Shown here in pieces: positions 1 through 12,679 of a stretch of DNA of 64,000 nucleotides (its first letter is position 1; each line of letters begins with the position of its first letter). This DNA is from Polyporus tsugae. Its lineage: Eukaryota > Basidiomycota > Agaricomycetes > Polyporales > Polyporaceae. A program made the position numbers and the translations under genes. The notes below the pieces were generated by a model. It was not told the DNA's origin. It saw nothing but the letters and a program-made list of their open reading frames with translations, and did no database searches. The stretch spans positions 1,989,001-2,053,000 of the forward strand of contig JAHRBS010000012.1 of the NCBI GenBank assembly GCA_024305745.1. Direction: 5' to 3'.

Positions 1-105
1 GGCCAAAGAACGCGTCGGAGGAAGCGCCCGGCGCGTCGTGGCGTTGAGTCGTGCCCATGACGTGACACAACCCGCCTCCCCACCTCCCTTCATCCTTCTG
101 TACAG

Positions 106-2648
106 ATGGACTCCGCCACCAGCAAGAAGGCGGCAGAGGAACAGAGGCAGGCCGAAATTCGTAGGCAAATCGCATCGCTTCAAGCCCAGCTGAACGACGG
201 TGCCACATCCGAATCGGCAGCTGAGTTGCCCTCTCCAAACCGGAAGCGACCAAGCACAAGTATACTCGTCCCGGAGACCCCCTCGAGTACGTATTTCTGT
301 GCTCTGTGTGTGCCCTTTGTCTTCCTCATACTAACTCAGTAGTCTGTAGAGAAGAAGAAAGTGGCCGAGCCACAGAAGAAGCATACACGCGTGGCTTCTT
401 CGTCGACTCACACACGCGCCCCTGCCCCGTCCGCCCTATTACCGAAGGCGGGACCATCATTTCCTCTTCAGCGGCCGAATGCACCTACCGCACCTACACC
501 TCCGTCTACGGTGCTCCAAAAGCTCGCTAAGGCGCATAACAAGAAGAGCGCTTCTTCGGAGCAGGATCCTGCAGCCACCCGTTCCACTGCGTTCTCTGCA
601 CGACCTCCTGCACCAAATCAACCATCCTCCGAAGAGCTTGGAAGCAGAAGAGACGTTGACATGACTCTCATCGAGGATCTTACGCTTGGCCCAGCAGAAC
701 ACAAGCCGCCTTTCGATGATCCCCACTTCGAGAAACTTGAGCCCAACTCCGGCATACGTATAGCGTAAGCAATCGCTACTTCTGCTCACCTTCAGTGTCT
801 GATGCTGCTCTAGATCACGCATTCTGCCGCACGAGGACTTCCAGGACCACCTTCGCGGACGCTACTACCTGTCACCTTCCAAGCTCTATTCCGTCGTCCG
901 CCTCCTCCCGAACAAACAAGGGTACGACGTCCCCGTCTGCGGCGACTGGCTCACCATCGCCGTCGTCGCCGAGCGCGGCAAGATGAAGTACACCCAAGCG
1001 CCAGTCGGGATCACACACGACGACAAGATCAAGGAGGGCGACCAGGACCGGATGGACGAGCTTCCTGCTCTCGACAACGTCTCTGCCCAATCTGGCCCGT
1101 CCCGCCCGCCCCCGTTCCAGAAGCGAAAGAAGCCGCAAGACGACGGGTTCAAGTCTGGCGGGAAGAAGTACGTGAACATGAAGCTGATCGACTTCGGGTG
1201 CCGGTCGCGCGGGGCGTCCGCGGACGGTGGCAAGGCGAAGATCCGCGGGGACGCGTTCCTGTCGCTGCTGCTGTTCGAGTCGGACACGTGCGACATCGTG
1301 ACGAAGGAGGACGGGACGAAGCAGAAGGTCTACAGGGGCGGGAGCAAGGGCGCGTTCGAGCGGATATCGAAGTTGAGGGAGGGCGCGGTCGTCGCGTTGC
1401 TGAATCCGCGGATCCTCAAGCCGTTCCAGGTGCCCCCTTAACTTCGTGCTGTAGCATTCGAGGCAGCTACTGATGGTGTTTTGTTGTCCAGCGTTCAGCG
1501 GACAAGCCACATCCGACAGAGAACATATTGGCCCTCACGCCAGAGTCGGATGCTTCGATCGCCGTCATCGGCTACGCACAGGACCTGGGGATGTGCGTGG
1601 CGACGAAGCGCGACGGGTCGCGATGCAACTCGTGGTGCGACAAGCGCGTCAGCGAGGTGTGTGACTACCACGTCCAGCACGCGATCGAGCGTCGGCGGGC
1701 GGCGAGACCCGAGTTTGCCGTGGGGTGAGTCATCTTGCAGTCTCTGTGCCTTTGGCCCGTCTTGACACGCCGCTCCTGCAGCACGAGCGGAATGTCGGGC
1801 ACGGCAGCGAAGGCGAAGAAGAAGGACTACGACGCGGCTAGGCAGTGGGGCCTAAAGCCTGAAGGGCAAGCCTCCGGCTCGACGTACATCGTCTCTGGGC
1901 ACATTGTCTCTGGCTCGGACTCCCGATCTATGTTCATCGGAGAGAACGTTGGGCGGGAGGCGCAGGCGAAGGCGGCACGGAAGGTCGCGTCAGTTGATGC
2001 GGACAAGGCGCTGCAGCGGCTGTTGTCGAAGGACAAGGAGGGCACGAAGGCTTCGACGCCAGCGCCCGAGCTCTCTAAGCGGAGGGCAGAAGAGGTCAAA
2101 TCAGAGGGACAGGGGAAAGGGAAGGCGAACGAAGGAGGGAGGACGGCGGCTAAGGCCAAATCACGGCCGGATGCTACGGAGACGAGTGAAGACAAGCAGC
2201 CACACAGGAAGGCGTACTCTGCTCAACTGATCAAGCAGCTTGGGTTCGACCCTGCAGCGAAGGATGGGAAAACTGTAAAGGACGCCGAGGTCCAGAGCAG
2301 GGTATGGCATTCCGTCTGGCACAAGTGAAAGACATCGCTAACGATCAACATTAGTTGGATGCTCTTGCTGCTCTAACTGCGGCGCGCAAAATCGAGCTCG
2401 GTCCCCGTCCGGGCAGGACACATAGCTGCGTTCGGAAACCCAAAGGACCACCGAAAGCGGCTGATCTTCATCCGCCTGCTACGCATGACGATCTCGAATA
2501 CGCCGAGGAAGCGGGCTCCCCCTTAGCTTTCCCTGAGAGCGATGACGACGAGCTGGAAAGGGAGGAGCTGAAGGTCTTCGGGAAGCCCGTTGGGTTGACG
2601 GAGGAAGCTGAAGGTTTAGTTGACCTAGATGCCAGTGATGACGAATAG
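106..2648 (+). CDS. MCM10: Mcm10 replication initiation factor
   Basis: Mcm10 binds DNA and the CMG helicase and recruits polymerase alpha at nuclear replication origins. Six exons fit GT..AG junctions and one frame: 106-286, 350-764, 814-1429, 1492-1724, 1782-2301 and 2355-2648, giving 752 residues, normal for fungi. An N-terminal coiled-coil-like stretch (EEQRQAEIRRQIASLQAQL) is followed by a basic Ser/Pro-rich linker. The OB-fold begins near GRYYLSPSKLYSVVRLL and runs through VCGDWLTIAVVAERG. The zinc finger follows at about residues 445-475, with the motif DGSRCNSWCDKRVSEVCDYH that is diagnostic for the family. The C-terminal part is Lys/Ala-rich and ends in an acidic tail (DLDASDDE). The ATG lies just after a pyrimidine-rich leader. 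The family call is secure; single exon ends may be off by a few bases. Confidence 0.93.
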
Positions 2649-2770
2649 ATAGCAGTGTGCCGATTACAATTCGTAACACGACAACTTCAAACACAGGACG
2701 GTTGAACATGCACAATGCAGATTGTGGAGGGATACAGTAAACACTCTGATTTCTGGGGTATGTGTCAGTA

Positions 2771-2843
2771 ATCCGATGTGACGTAGTGGCTAGCGCTGTC
2801 GCCTCCCACGCGATAGCGCGGGGTTCGAATCCCTACTCGGATG
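2771..2843 (+). tRNA. tRNA-Gly(CCC)-like gene, slightly degenerate
   Basis: A cloverleaf can be drawn. The anticodon stem gtcgc/gcgat (one G-T pair) encloses the loop ctcccac, which gives anticodon CCC (Gly). The D arm is acgt-agtggcta-gcgc, the T loop is ttcgaat in a ggg/ccc core, and the acceptor pairs atccga with tcggat. Flaws are a mismatch at the seventh acceptor pair, an unpaired outer T-stem pair, and one extra base before the D stem. No intron or genomic CCA is seen. A short tttt run lies about 20 bases downstream. It may be functional or a decayed copy. Confidence 0.6.
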
Positions 2844-3634
2844 ATTCCAGTCACGACTGAAAATGTTTTATTTCGCTGTATGTAAGTACTGTTGAACAGA
2901 AACAAAGGCTATTGGATCCTCAGGCCTCAGGCTTAGGCCTCAGCTGGCCTCATGCTCGCACTTAAAGTTAGCGATAGTATTGTACTTGTGGAATTGGAAC
3001 ATTCCGGATCCAGTGGGAAGCAAACAGATACAGCAACGCAGAGAGCCAAAGCCCGTTGGTCTTGAAGCTTGTTAAACAGACGGTCGAGTGGATGGACAGG
3101 TAAACTAGTCACAGTTCGCGTGATGCGTGAGGACTCGTCTGTTTGCAACACCGCATACGTACCCTGAATTCCTACTGGCCTTATGTGACACTATCGCGAG
3201 AGTCGAGGGGATTGTTCCGTGTTATACCCCGAGTGTCTTCATGGCCCTGTGCTTGTAGTAAGTAACTTGCGCGAAAGAGGGCCGGGATGCTCGAAATATT
3301 CGAACATCCTTCCAGCATAAGCTCCGTTCGCCGTGAGGAGACAAACTAAGCAACAGTAATATATACCTAGTTATTGAGGAACGCGAGCACACATGTATAT
3401 GTACGTACGCATATGTATGTAAGGTAGTACGATAGCGAGATAAGAATACGACAGCTTCAGATGAGGATGAGGAAGAAAACAAGAAAAACCTGAGCGGTGA
3501 GGGCATGTGTCCGTGTCTAAGCTACATGGGTACCTGATTTCTCCAATAAGACCGAGTGGCATGTGGCGTGGAGGAGCGCGAGTAGTGGTAGTGAGCAGAA
3601 TTGAAGCTGAAGAACGGGGCGCCAGCCGGGAGCC
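2844..3634. other. Convergent spacer between MCM10/tRNA and UBA2
   Basis: No supported gene. It should hold the 3' ends of MCM10 and UBA2, which converge here. A short cctcag-rich repeat (ggcctcaggcttaggcctcag) lies at about 2922-2945. Confidence 0.5.
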
Positions 3635-6600
3635 CTAGTCGATCTCGATGACGTCCGGATCTCCCCCGTCCTCGATCTTCTCCTCGGCGCTGTCGAGGAG
3701 GATCAGCCCGTCCTCCTCCAGCCGCCGCCTCTTGCTCGGCGTGAACGGCACGGCGCCCGTCGTCTCCATGCCGCCGAACTTGGCGCGCTTCGCCGAGGGT
3801 GCGTCGAGCTCCTGGATGTCGTCGGGCGCCCGGCGCTTCTTCGTGGCCGACGGTATTGGCGGGGATGGCGTCGCAGGACGTGGTTTCTCCTTCTGCGGAG
3901 GCTGGGGTAGAGGGGAGGGGAGGATGAGTGCCGAGGTGTCTATGGGGTGGTTCGGTCTGTGGGGGCGATAGGTGTATGAGCGACGGAACGAAGACAGAAG
4001 AAGATCCGACAGGGATTGGCAAGAGAGCACTCACGGAAGGACGCCGATCGCGACCTGGATCGTCGCGTACTCCCCGTCCTCGTCCACGATCGACAGGAAC
4101 TTGCCGCGGGTGACGTTCAGGCTCTCGAGCGTGCGCTCGTTGTTGTCGTCCCAGTCCGGGTCGCTCAGAACGCGCTTGTCCTCGTACACGCTCACCTCCC
4201 TCCTCTCTCCGTCATCTCCTTCTCCGATGCCGAGGATGCCGTCGACGACCTCCTGGAGCGTGACGCGCGCGGGGTCGCACCGCACCTCGGTGTACGTATC
4301 GCGGCAGACGCCGCAGAACGAGTTGGGCGGGCACATCGCGATCGCGCTAAGCGGCATCGACGGCTTGAACTGCACATGCACGTTCCGGAGCGCGCTGTAC
4401 GACTTGCGGAGGAGGTGGAGCGCCTGGAGGACGATGAGGCCCGCGATAATTGCATTCGTGGTCGCGATCGCGGGGATGATGTTGCCAGCCATCTCTGCGT
4501 GGCAGGAGAAAAAACAAAACAATGACAATGGAACGTCAACATTATGACCAGCAAATAAGAGGAAGAGGAGACGGACCCTTGATCTCCCAGCGGCTCTTGC
4601 CGGGAATACCGTACGCGGCGGAGCGCAGGTTGGCGGCGGCGGTGACGAAGTCGAGCGTGTCGTCATCGTCCTTGTCGAACGCGATCGTGTTCTCGCCCGC
4701 GCGGATGCGCGCTGCCAGTCGTTCCGTGCTCGCGACGAACAGCTCTAGGTTGTCCTGCAAGCTCAGTGCACGCTGGTCCTTCAAGCCCGAGCCGTTCAGT
4801 TGCTTCTCTGTGCCCGCGCTGCTAGTCGACTTCGCCTCGCCGTTCCCGTTCACGGTGGCGGATCCGTTGCCGTTTGGGTGCGCGCCATTTGCCGGTGGCT
4901 GGGGTCTGTGGGCGGTGAAGGAGCCGTCGCGGATCCGGTCGAATTCGAGCGGGACGGGCGGCGCACGGGAGCGCCACATGTCGGCCATGGAGAGGAGGTT
5001 GAGGATGTCGGCGTGGAAGACCTTGTCAAACACCAGCTTCGCGGCGGACGAGGAAGACGACGCGGCGTCATTGGGTGTGGGCGCGGCCCGCAGCGCGGCG
5101 CGGACGGTTTTGAAGGCTTGTGCTTCTTTACGGAGTGCCGCGATCTCCGAGGCTAAAGGTAGCACATGAATGTGGTTGTTAGCGGGAGTGGGACATAGAT
5201 GAGAGGAGAGGCGAGGGAAGAGCATACCGTTCTCGCCTTGCTTTTCCGCTTCGTCTAGTTCGCTGCCGTCTTCATCTTCGCCAAATAGTTGGCTGTGCGC
5301 GCGCGATGGTAAGTGACTGGTGCTTGAACATCAATAAGACAAGTAAGCTTACGGAAGTAGATAGCTTTTAGCCCAGACGATGCAGTGTATGGGTTGCGAT
5401 GGTGTTGATCGGATGGTGCACACTGGGAACGTCTTCGGTGTCGGCTTAGGCACACAGTCAAAGCATTCCGCACGATCCTGTTCACAGCCCCTCTCATTAC
5501 TCAGACACACTCACTTGGTGTGCTATGAGCCGGCGTACCTTGAGGATGGGCTGCACCTGTCCTAGGTAACCCGCGGTGCCGGATTCTACCAGGGGCACGT
5601 TGGCGGCCATGCACATTTTGTTGACGTGCCGGCGGGCATCTGGACGAGAAGAACATGTCAATAACTGCTGCCGATGAATACGCACGAGCGCGGAAAAGTA
5701 AAAAGAAGCGGCATCTCGTAAGTCCCCCACTCTTGCCAATTGGCGTCTGTGGAACATGGCAGCGCTGCGAGGATCTGTGCACATCTCTGTAGCGCAGACG
5801 TAGGAAAAGGTGGACAGCAGCCTGCCGCGTTGTGTGGGTAGTAGGCGTCAATGAACCTCATGGACGGTCCTGCGCTGACGACTGCTCGGGTGGGTACATT
5901 TACCATCTGGTCGGACTGGACAGCAGTTGCAGCCTAGCTGACGGGTCTGCTGGACCCTGTGCGCCAGATTATGCACCCATAAACAACGAATATCTCGGTT
6001 TTTCGAGGCCTGACCCCATGTCTGTCCGGCGTCCGAGGGGGGCAATGAGGGCCAATATACCGCCCCGAGCCACCAATAGCGTCCGGACCAAACGGTCTCA
6101 GACGGGATGCGCTGGATTAGCTAGGTTGGGAATGGGTGACAAGGATGTTGCATGCCTCAATATCACAGTCAGGCATGCATGCCTACCTGTGCCGCGGAAG
6201 TTGCAGGTATGGTCGCCACAACCGTGCGAGCACGCAGATGGACATCCCGGGGTTATGACCCTAGAACCTCAGCTTTCCAAGTTATCGGAGTCGACACTAA
6301 TAAGCGCCGAGAAGTTGGAACACCGTCAGGGCTGCGCTCTCCTGATACTCCAAGCGAATAATAGCGCAGCGGGGGCGCAACCGAGGGTTGAAGGTCGCGG
6401 AGTAGAGAGAAGATACTTAGAGAGGCTGAGGAGGTGGAAGGGTGCTTACCGAGGTTGTCCAATGCATTGAGGATTAGGTCAAAGCCACGGAACCAAGCCA
6501 CATCGAATTGGGGATCTTTGATATTTGCATGAATGGGAGTAATTTTAACGTTCGGGTTGAAAGCAGAGGCGGTCTTAGCTGCGACCTATATGATACCAAT

Positions 6601-6992
6601 CCCACATCAGACCCGAACTGGTTTTGGTTTTCTCGCCCGCGATGAACAGCAAAGCAAACGCACCATAGCCTTGCTGTGTTTAATGTCTTTCTTCCTGAAA
6701 AGGAATTGGCGGTTCAGATTGGAGAGGTCTATCGTGTCAAGGTCGAGGAGTGTGATGTCGCCAAAGCCGGTAAGGACGATATTCTTCACTGTATTCCAAA
6801 CCATGCAAGGGAAGACAAAGGCAGACATGCATTTATGTGCGTCAGAAACATGGTTAAACCTCATGATAGCAAGTACGCACAAAGTTCGCATCCGATACCA
6901 CCCGCACCCACGAGGAGGACCTTGGTCTGCGGAAGGCGGCCGAAGAGTTCCTGGCCGAGAATGGCACTGACATGGGAAGACCGTCCGCTCAT
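3635..6992 (-). CDS. UBA2: SUMO-activating enzyme subunit Uba2
   Basis: Catalytic half of the nuclear SUMO E1 (Aos1-Uba2), which adenylates SUMO and passes it to Ubc9. The first exon from ATG 6992 carries the nucleotide-binding GAGGIGCE. It splices to [20 protein letters not shown] and NLNRQFLFR, then to NALDNL and [10 protein letters not shown]. The active-site cysteine lies in [10 protein letters not shown] (about 5425). The zinc-binding pairs are CFDC and [23 protein letters not shown] follows (about 4430-4495), then the ubiquitin-fold domain. The tail has basic NLS-like runs (KKRR, KRRR), a SIM-like ILLD and ends EID. Junctions read include AAG|gtacgc at 5539 and intron 5640-6449. About 650 residues, the usual size. 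The gene is intact, but one intron is far longer than the rest. Confidence 0.92.
5640..6449 (-). other. Unusually long (810 nt) intron of UBA2
   Basis: Donor G|gtaagc at 6449 and acceptor gtccag at 5640 join ..LDNL to DARRHV.. in frame through a split Asp codon (G|AT). All other introns of this gene are about 50-70 nt. I saw no recognisable protein, tRNA or clear terminal inverted repeats inside. It may hold an old insertion or a non-coding RNA. Confidence 0.75.
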
Positions 6993-9854
6993 CCTATGTA
7001 ATGTGTACCCAGTAGTAGAACCCGTCGATTAAGACGGAAGTCGGAGGATGCAGAGGAGAGATGGAGGAGGGGGACGAGGAGGAGAGTTGCAGCCGCTGCC
7101 ACAGTCGCTCTGGCATCGCCGCGTGACACTCACCGTCCATCAATGACGCGTGACGTTCTCGTGACACCAGTGACTTGACGCGTTCCCGTCACAATCGGCG
7201 CTTTTTGCGACGTGCGTGCAACGGTGACAGTGTCACTGACACTGACACTGACAGACCGAGTCCCAAGGCAGACGATTGATATGATGACCTAAGTTATGTG
7301 CGGGGACACAGATCGCACTAGTCATGCTCTCAACCATCGAGTTAATAGCTGGTAATTATGCGACATTTGTCCTGAGCCCTTCAAGTTTGTCCGGCCCAGA
7401 GTGTGTGCCGAACGGCGAAGACTCGACGCAGATCTCTTCGGTTTCAAATTTCGGACTTCAAGCTTCAATAAGGGGACATGCAGCCGAGATAGATAGGTGA
7501 GTGTGCCGATTATCCAATTCGAGGGATAACTGACGAGCTAAAACAGTTCCCCATAAAATAGACGGTGCTGTACGGCATCGGAAGACCTCCAAGTCCCGTT
7601 GGACAGTCGGTCAGTGACATGGCAGAAATACCAGGCATGAGAAAGAGCGAGTTCATGCCAGACGTAGCTTCCGTACCTCTAAGCTACACAACCGTCACCT
7701 ACCTCCCGGCTTCAAGGGGAGCCGTCGATTTCAAGTTCGGACGAAAGAGCTTCAACTTAAGTTGCGCCAATCACATTAGGCAAGGGACCTCGGACTCCTG
7801 GAGTATGACAGAACAATGTTCTGATAGTAAAGCTTTGCACCACAGGCACGACCATTTGCTCTGTCCAAGCCCCCTATCCCCACCTTCCGCGATCTCGACT
7901 CTATCGTTGAATGATACTGGCACTGCTAGCATCTGACGATGCGTTTATACCCGACGACTTCCCCACGTACGTGTGGTCAAGCCTTATCCAGCGCAGTCGG
8001 TTCTCTGACCCATTCAATTTGAAGGAGATGATTTTGTCAGTCTTCCGCCGGTCCTCCCTTCCCATCTACCGGGCACCCCTTTTCGCCTCCCGAGGACATA
8101 ACTGCTCACATTGTCTCCTATCCCCCACGCACTTTATCGCCTCAGCTTTCCTGCTGCATTGGCGAAGACATGCTGAGATAAGAGACCCCTCTAGGACCGG
8201 AACGTAACATTCCACGCGTTCAAACGGTTATCGGCCGAGATCTTATTAGATCTCTCCGGATGGCTGCGACTCGGATGCAGCGAACACCCCGAAGTCGTGC
8301 AAGGTTACTATGTACGCAGGCGTCACAATATCGCAACCTTCAAATGGTCGCTCTGCCAACTGGTTGCGCTCGTCGCTGAAAGACTTTTTAGATCACATTC
8401 GCTTGCCAGAACTCCGAATTTACTCGACTTGGGAAGACTGTCCACACACCTCAAATTTAAACTGGGTCGTGGCCATCGAAGACACCACGAGCTTGGATGT
8501 TGAAGCCGGGAGTCCAACCACGGCCGCAGTGAGGCCGCCTCACTCGGGCTCCCGGCTTCGACATTTCCGACTACTAGACTGCCAGGCACTTCCCACACCG
8601 AATGTGCAAGTAGCCGGGATGCGGAGGAACCCCGTTGCGCCACGAGCTCCCTTGGCAGGCTATGTATATGCAAGCCTAGCGCGTGCGCGAGATAAATCTC
8701 GAGCTCCTTCCAGGTATCAATCCATTACATATGTTGCATCCCACGCGTGGGGGCTATAGACATCTATCGGCCCACAGTTGTCCCAGCGAGTGCGCCTAAC
8801 GGTTTGCTGTCTGTTGCCAACCCAACAACCCCTTCAATACATTAGTCTAATTATTCATTTCCTGTACATCGATCCAACTTTACCATCAGCCCGCGTTGGT
8901 GCCGTTCCCAAGCTGCGTGGACGTTCCCGGGGGTATTCAATGGCCCTAGTATGCAGGGGTCCCATTGCGCGCTATTGCCACCCGCCAATTTCTTCCTCCA
9001 CGGCGAGGCTTCGAGCTCACCGCACAAGCTATCACACGGAATGGGGTCTGTTCTGAAAGGGTTTGCACCGATAGACCCCGTGGGTTCACGAGCGCGCCTG
9101 GTGGCGCCACAACTGTTCATAATGCCGTCAAGACTGAGCGACCTGTAGGCAACTCATCCGTTGGACGCAAGACACCGCCTATGACTACCGTAGGGTGGAT
9201 CGAGGACACCGGTGTAAGAGGTTTCTATGTTGATATATATCGTATTGAGCTCCCTCAGGCTGTAAGCAAGCGGATGACTCGGATGTAGCGAAGCGCAGGT
9301 GTGAGACACACCCCAGATGAAGTTAACATTAATGTGCCCGAAGCATGGGGCGTCGCAACGCTGCGCAGGCCCTCCGAACGAGATGGTATGTGACGTCTAC
9401 GAGCTACAGGCATATCGTAGCTGGCATGAATTCGGTGTGGGGTAAGGCGTGAAGGTGGCGTGAGGAAAGCGTATACGAGTACGTGTCCGTGGAGGTCGGA
9501 AGCAACGAGCGGACGCAGATGTCAACTACGACAGTCGGCGCATAACATAACATAAGCATACAGGTACTCTATACGACGATTCAGGCAGAAGAAGCTGGAA
9601 CGACAGGCAAGCTTGATTGCGAGTAGGGGATACTGGTAGGGCTTCATGGAGACAATGGGAATCTAGCAGCAGCGTCGCGTGTCCGTTTCCATAAGGTCAA
9701 GGAATAGTACCAATGCAGAACGTCTAAGACAACTGTTCGAGTCCAAGTCATGGCAGTTCAAGATATCTGGAGTAGATAAAACTTCTGCATGCTCTCATCG
9801 CGTGTTCTCGTGGTGCACAGACAAACTAGAAGAAGGCGTGACGGGAATACGCGC
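6993..9854. other. Gene-poor 2.9-kb region upstream of UBA2
   Basis: Only short open frames with no family likeness; coding bias looks weak. Visible items are a (cactga)-type short tandem near 7225-7250, two related stretches sharing actcggatg(c/t)agcgaa at about 8269 and 9274, a taacataacataa run near 9540, and the hairpin listed at 8502. It probably contains the UBA2 promoter at the left edge and decayed repeats beyond. Confidence 0.45.
8502..8559. repeat. Hairpin: 11-bp perfect inverted repeat with nested 8-bp repeat
   Basis: gaagccgggag (8502-8512) is exactly complementary to ctcccggcttc (8549-8559). Inside the loop, agtgaggc pairs with gcctcact. The stem is GC-rich and could fold as DNA or RNA. 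No TTAA or TA duplication is obvious at the edges. Confidence 0.7.
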
Positions 9855-12679
9855 TCAGCACGAGCCGAGCTTCCACATCTTGACGTAGTCACTGCAAAGA
9901 AAAGCGCGTGCGCCCTTTCAGCACCCGTACATGGAAGCTAGGGGAACGAAAAAGTACTCACACTCGCATCGCGCGGTCCTGTGGAGACGAGGGCCACGTT
10001 GCCGCCCACGTATCCTGCGCCTTCGCGAAGTCGCGCATGGCCGTGTTGGAGCCGTCGAACCACGGCTTGCCACCCACGTTATCCGGGAACCACCCGCTGG
10101 TTCCGCCGGCGGCGACGTCCAGGATCATATAGAATTCTGATGAGAAAAAGAACAAGAAAATCCAGGAAGTCGTCAGCACCTAAATGGCCTACTCCACTGT
10201 GCCGTAACGGCGCAAACTCAAACCACCTTCGAGAACTCACCCTGATCGAACGGAGCCGCGGCGCTACCCCCCACTTGCTGCCAGATGTTATCGACGACCA
10301 CGGCAACGGAAGAGCCGTTGGTCGCTGTCGCAGGATAGTTTCCGCGGTCGAAAAAGTCCTTGCCGTTCTTACCGGTGATCTGCACGTTCATCATCGATTG
10401 CAGGCGCGAGTCCACTGAGAACCGCATCCAGCTCGGGGTCCACTCGAGAGTGTAGATGTGGAAATCCTGGTCGTACGACTCGCGCTTCTGCGACCACCAG
10501 CCGAAGAGGTGCGTCTGCACAGTCTGGAGGACGCCGTAGTTGAGCGAGGCGCGGACGACGTTCGAGCCCTGGGCGGGGTAAGAGAGGCCGTTCCCGCGCG
10601 ATTCCATAATCTGTGCGCGTGCGTACACTCTAGTCAGCTTCACGAGGCCTGTGTAAGAGGTGAAAAGTCACGTACGTCGATCTCACCGCTGAGCGGCCAC
10701 GGTCCGTACGCGTTGTCCTTGGGCAGCATCCAGATCGCAGGCCAGAGCCAGTCCCCGCGGGGCAGCTTCGCGCGCACCTCAACCTTCCCAAATGCGATCG
10801 TCACCGAATTCATCGTACTAAGCCTGGCAGATTGGACTGGCTGGATCGTAGAGCCGTCGCCGTTACTCGACTTGACAGAACACGCAGTCTAAACGACGTC
10901 GCGAGGGGTAAACAGGAGCGTCAAGAACGCAGGGAAACGGAATGAATCGTCAGCACTCGCTGGAGCCAAAACAAGAAAACAAGAGGGTTCCCGACCTTGT
11001 TGTCTGTCGTGCACCCATCGAGGGAGTACGAGCCGCCGTCGAAGATCGCGTCTTGCCCGATCTCGTCCGACGTGAGCGTCGGGAAGATGTACAGCTGCCC
11101 GTCCTGCACGAACAGGTTCGTGTCCGAGTCCGTCGCCATCTGGAACTCCCCGTTCCCGAACCCGCCCAGTTCGACGTCGCGCGTCCACGTGTTCTGCAGG
11201 TCGAGCGTGTCGAAGTTCTCGTCGAGCACCATACACAGGTCCGAGTCCTTCAGCATCTGCACGTCGCTCCACCCGAAGAAGCACAGCACCCCCGCGGCAC
11301 CTGCGCCCAGGACGATCATCGCGAAGGTGACCCACCATGACGCGCGGTCGCGCCAGTCGCGCTGCCCGAGCCACGGCTTGTCCTCCTTGGACAGCTTATG
11401 CGACAGCCGCGACGAGGGCATAGGCGGCTTCATCTTGCGGGGAAGCGCCGAGAACGAGGAGTCCGACTGCCCCGGCGGATACGGGTACCCGTACGACGGC
11501 GGGGACCACAGCGATGTCGGGCGTGATGCGGGGGAGAGGAACGGCGCGCGCATGTTCACGATAGCTGGGCTCGACTGCGTGCGTGGGAGGTAGGGCTCGT
11601 TTCCTGTTGTGAATGGACGTCAGTAAGCTTCCCAGCACTGCGGGCGAGATTTAGAGCTACGTACCATACCCGCTCCCTGCCATCGCTGCCGCGGCGCTGT
11701 TCATGAATACGCGACTCGCCATCGGGTTCGGTGGCGTGATGCTGCCCTCGCGCATGGGTCCCCCAGATGCCATGAAGGGCGCGTACGGGCGCCCGTAGTC
11801 CCCGACCAAATCGCCGCTGCTGACCACGCTGCGCGGTATGCGATCGTACCCAGCAGCACCGGTTCCTGGGGGGTATACCGTGCCGATGCTAGAATCGCGC
11901 TGGTGGCCGGCCTCGCGCGCCCGTATACTCTCGATAGAAGCACGACGCGCCATACCGGGGAGGGGGGTTCCTGGGTCAGGATTGCCAGGGTGCGATTGGA
12001 AAGGAAACGAGGACGGAGGTGGACGCCCTCCTGCGATCACAGTGGAAGTAGCACCGGGCGTTATCACACCGTAAAGCGAATTCCTAGGAGTCTCAAACGG
12101 ATTCGATTCCGTGGAAGCGGGAGACGTGGATCGAGGGACGGGGGAGGTTACGGATGTCATCTGCACGCTTTCGGCCTCGGGAGCGTACTCGTTGGCAACC
12201 GACGAGCGTCTGCGATGGTTTCTCGCGCGGGCGCGAGGAGAGGATGGGGAGGCTGCAGGAGCGGGGACGGTCGGGGGGTGAGGGGACCTTGCAGCTGTAC
12301 CACGGTTGAGAGTCAGCGCTGTTGCGGCTGCGGCCGCTTTATGGGCGGAAGGAGCACTATCGGAGTCGCTCTGCTCGCCAGCAAGTGAAGTGCTTTCGGA
12401 GGATGCGCTCCAGGACTTGCGGCCGTCGTCCTCGAGAAAAAAGGGTCGCGGAGGAGCCAAAGGAACGTTGTTGCGCGTGCTCTCGGTGGAACGGCGACGT
12501 GCAAAGGATTCCGCGATTGGAGTGACGGCGTGGAGTTGGCGTTGCGATTCCTCTTCACTCGAGTCGTTCGGACCTGACTTCGACCGGGAAGTGGAGGGTG
12601 GCTGCGATTTGAGCGAGCGGTGCGCGTCCGCGGAAGAGTATGCTGTGCGACCTTTCTGGGAGTCGCGTCTGCGGTACAT
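9855..12679 (-). CDS. GH16 family membrane-anchored glucanase/transglycosidase-like protein
   Basis: Likely acts on beta-glucan at the wall or secretory membrane. ATG 12679 opens a Ser/Pro-rich cytosolic region of about 370 residues. A single hydrophobic segment (GAGAAGVLCFFGW, about 11270-11310) then makes it a type II membrane protein. The luminal GH16 fold reads LDENFDTLDLQNTWTRDVEL, KVEVRAKLPRGDWLWPAIWM, then SGEID plus MESRGNG across a junction (the catalytic ExDxxE core), and YTLEWTPSWMRFSVD. The last exon was found by splicing CGAGT|gtgagt..ttgcag|TGAC and encodes VDYVKMWKLGSC, stop at 9855. Whether it is a hydrolase, a transferase or a Kre6-like glucan synthesis factor cannot be decided; the ExDxxE motif favours an active enzyme. 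The intron near 10890-10998 has a weak donor. Confidence 0.85.
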
